Assembly: GCA_012295275.1 (NCBI GenBank)
Contig: CM022676.1
Location: 15,032,325-15,054,824 of the forward strand
Source: Chrysomallon squamiferum
Lineage: Eukaryota > Mollusca > Gastropoda > Neomphalida > Peltospiridae
Direction of reading: 5' to 3'
Length of the DNA stretch: 22,500 bases
Under the pieces are notes generated by a model. That model was not told where the DNA came from. It did no database searches and was given only the letters and a program-made list of their open reading frames with translations. Positions within the stretch are counted from its first letter, which is position 1. The number at the start of each line of letters is the position of its first letter. The translations under genes and the position numbers were made by a program. Below are positions 22,052-22,500 of this stretch, piece by piece.

Positions 22052-22500
22052 AAATAATAATAAAATCAAAATAATAATTACGATAGCTGAAACAATAATA
22101 AAGAAATGATGATGATGAAGATGACGACGAAAAACATTACAGTCGCAGATTACCGGCCATGGACGGACGGATTATCTGGTATAATGAAAAAAAATGACGT
22201 CGGACTTGCTGACAGCATCACTGACGTCACGATGTTGATACGACAACGCGGTGTGTTTGTGAAAATCACGGAAAGCAAAGAAGTGTGAACTGTCAGTAAG
22301 AGACAAGTGAAAAGATGCAGATCAAATCGTGGAAGTAAACAGCAGACAACGTCATATTCCTAATGAATTCAACAATGAAACATACAATGCACGTGTCTTT
22401 CTTCTGTACTTTTGATTACTGCTGATGCTGAAGGTTTTTGTTGTTCTCAAAATGTCGCCGAAGTTGGAGTCATTGTCGTTATCGTTTTATTATTATTACT
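21320..22500 (+). repeat. Dispersed repeat, copy B (interrupted, runs off the window end)
   Basis: Homologous to 3707-4170, same orientation. The first block is 21321-21385. It is then interrupted by about 705 bp (21386-22090) of unrelated sequence ending in an AAT tract, and resumes to 22490, where both copies pass into ATT-rich DNA. The reading frame that is 43 codons long in copy A is retained here only in its last 33 or so codons (to TGA at 22286-22288), with mainly amino-acid-changing differences. Confidence 0.78.
21386..22090. other. Insertion-like segment within repeat copy B
   Basis: Absent from copy A. It contains a unique part (about 21386-21600), a GT/CT-rich part (about 21660-21930) and an AAT tract (about 21966-22060). 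No inverted repeats, transposase or reverse-transcriptase frames were recognised. It could be an insertion in B or a deletion in A. Confidence 0.5.

Noticed and set aside
22106-22288. 60-codon frame in repeat copy B (and its partner in copy A) as a small conserved gene
   Set aside because: Differences between copies are mainly amino-acid-changing, and conservation is stronger after the stop codon, so protein selection is not supported.

Overview
This is animal nuclear DNA. It is AT-rich and very dense in simple repeats, with coding information split into short exons bounded by GT..AG splice sites. The style (long CT/GA, TTTA, ATT and AC tracts, introns of 0.2-3 kb) and the invertebrate-like flavour of the main protein suggest a lophotrochozoan, most likely a mollusc. 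That assignment is a guess from texture; no species marker is present.

The main content is one apparently complete plus-strand gene, 5008-16937, which I rebuilt as 12 coding exons. The intron phases fit at every junction, giving an open frame of 972 residues. The protein is a calcium-activated chloride channel regulator (CLCA family): signal peptide, N-terminal zinc-metalloprotease domain with HEWGHFRWGVFDEY, a von Willebrand A domain with an intact MIDAS, a beta-rich region, a fibronectin-III-like domain with the WTAPGDD signature, and a C-terminal transmembrane helix with a short cytoplasmic tail. The 11 introns are filled with repeats. Intron 3 carries a MITE-like inverted-repeat element. 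Intron 4 is mostly an AC tract of almost 900 bp. Intron 5 holds a 2.75 kb minisatellite of 40-bp units, and intron 11 holds a duplicated copy of its own 3' splice site.

Convergent to it, on the minus strand at 17435-18469, lies the last coding exon of a second gene. Its protein (basic start, tyrosine-rich acidic patches, Ser/Thr-rich tail) is not recognised. Its upstream exons, expected to the right, could not be identified; a GC-richer island near 19740-19870 is a possible promoter or first exon.

The left 5 kb and the right 4 kb are mainly non-coding. A dispersed sequence occurs once near the left end (3707-4170) and again, same orientation and interrupted by about 0.7 kb, at the right end (21320-22500). 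The two copies bracket both genes. A possible terminal exon of a further gene sits at the extreme left (78-196).

For follow-up, the most interesting points are complementary dinucleotide tracts in different introns of the CLCA gene that could pair in the pre-mRNA around in-frame exon blocks, the indel-free hierarchical minisatellite, and the duplicated splice acceptor before the last exon.
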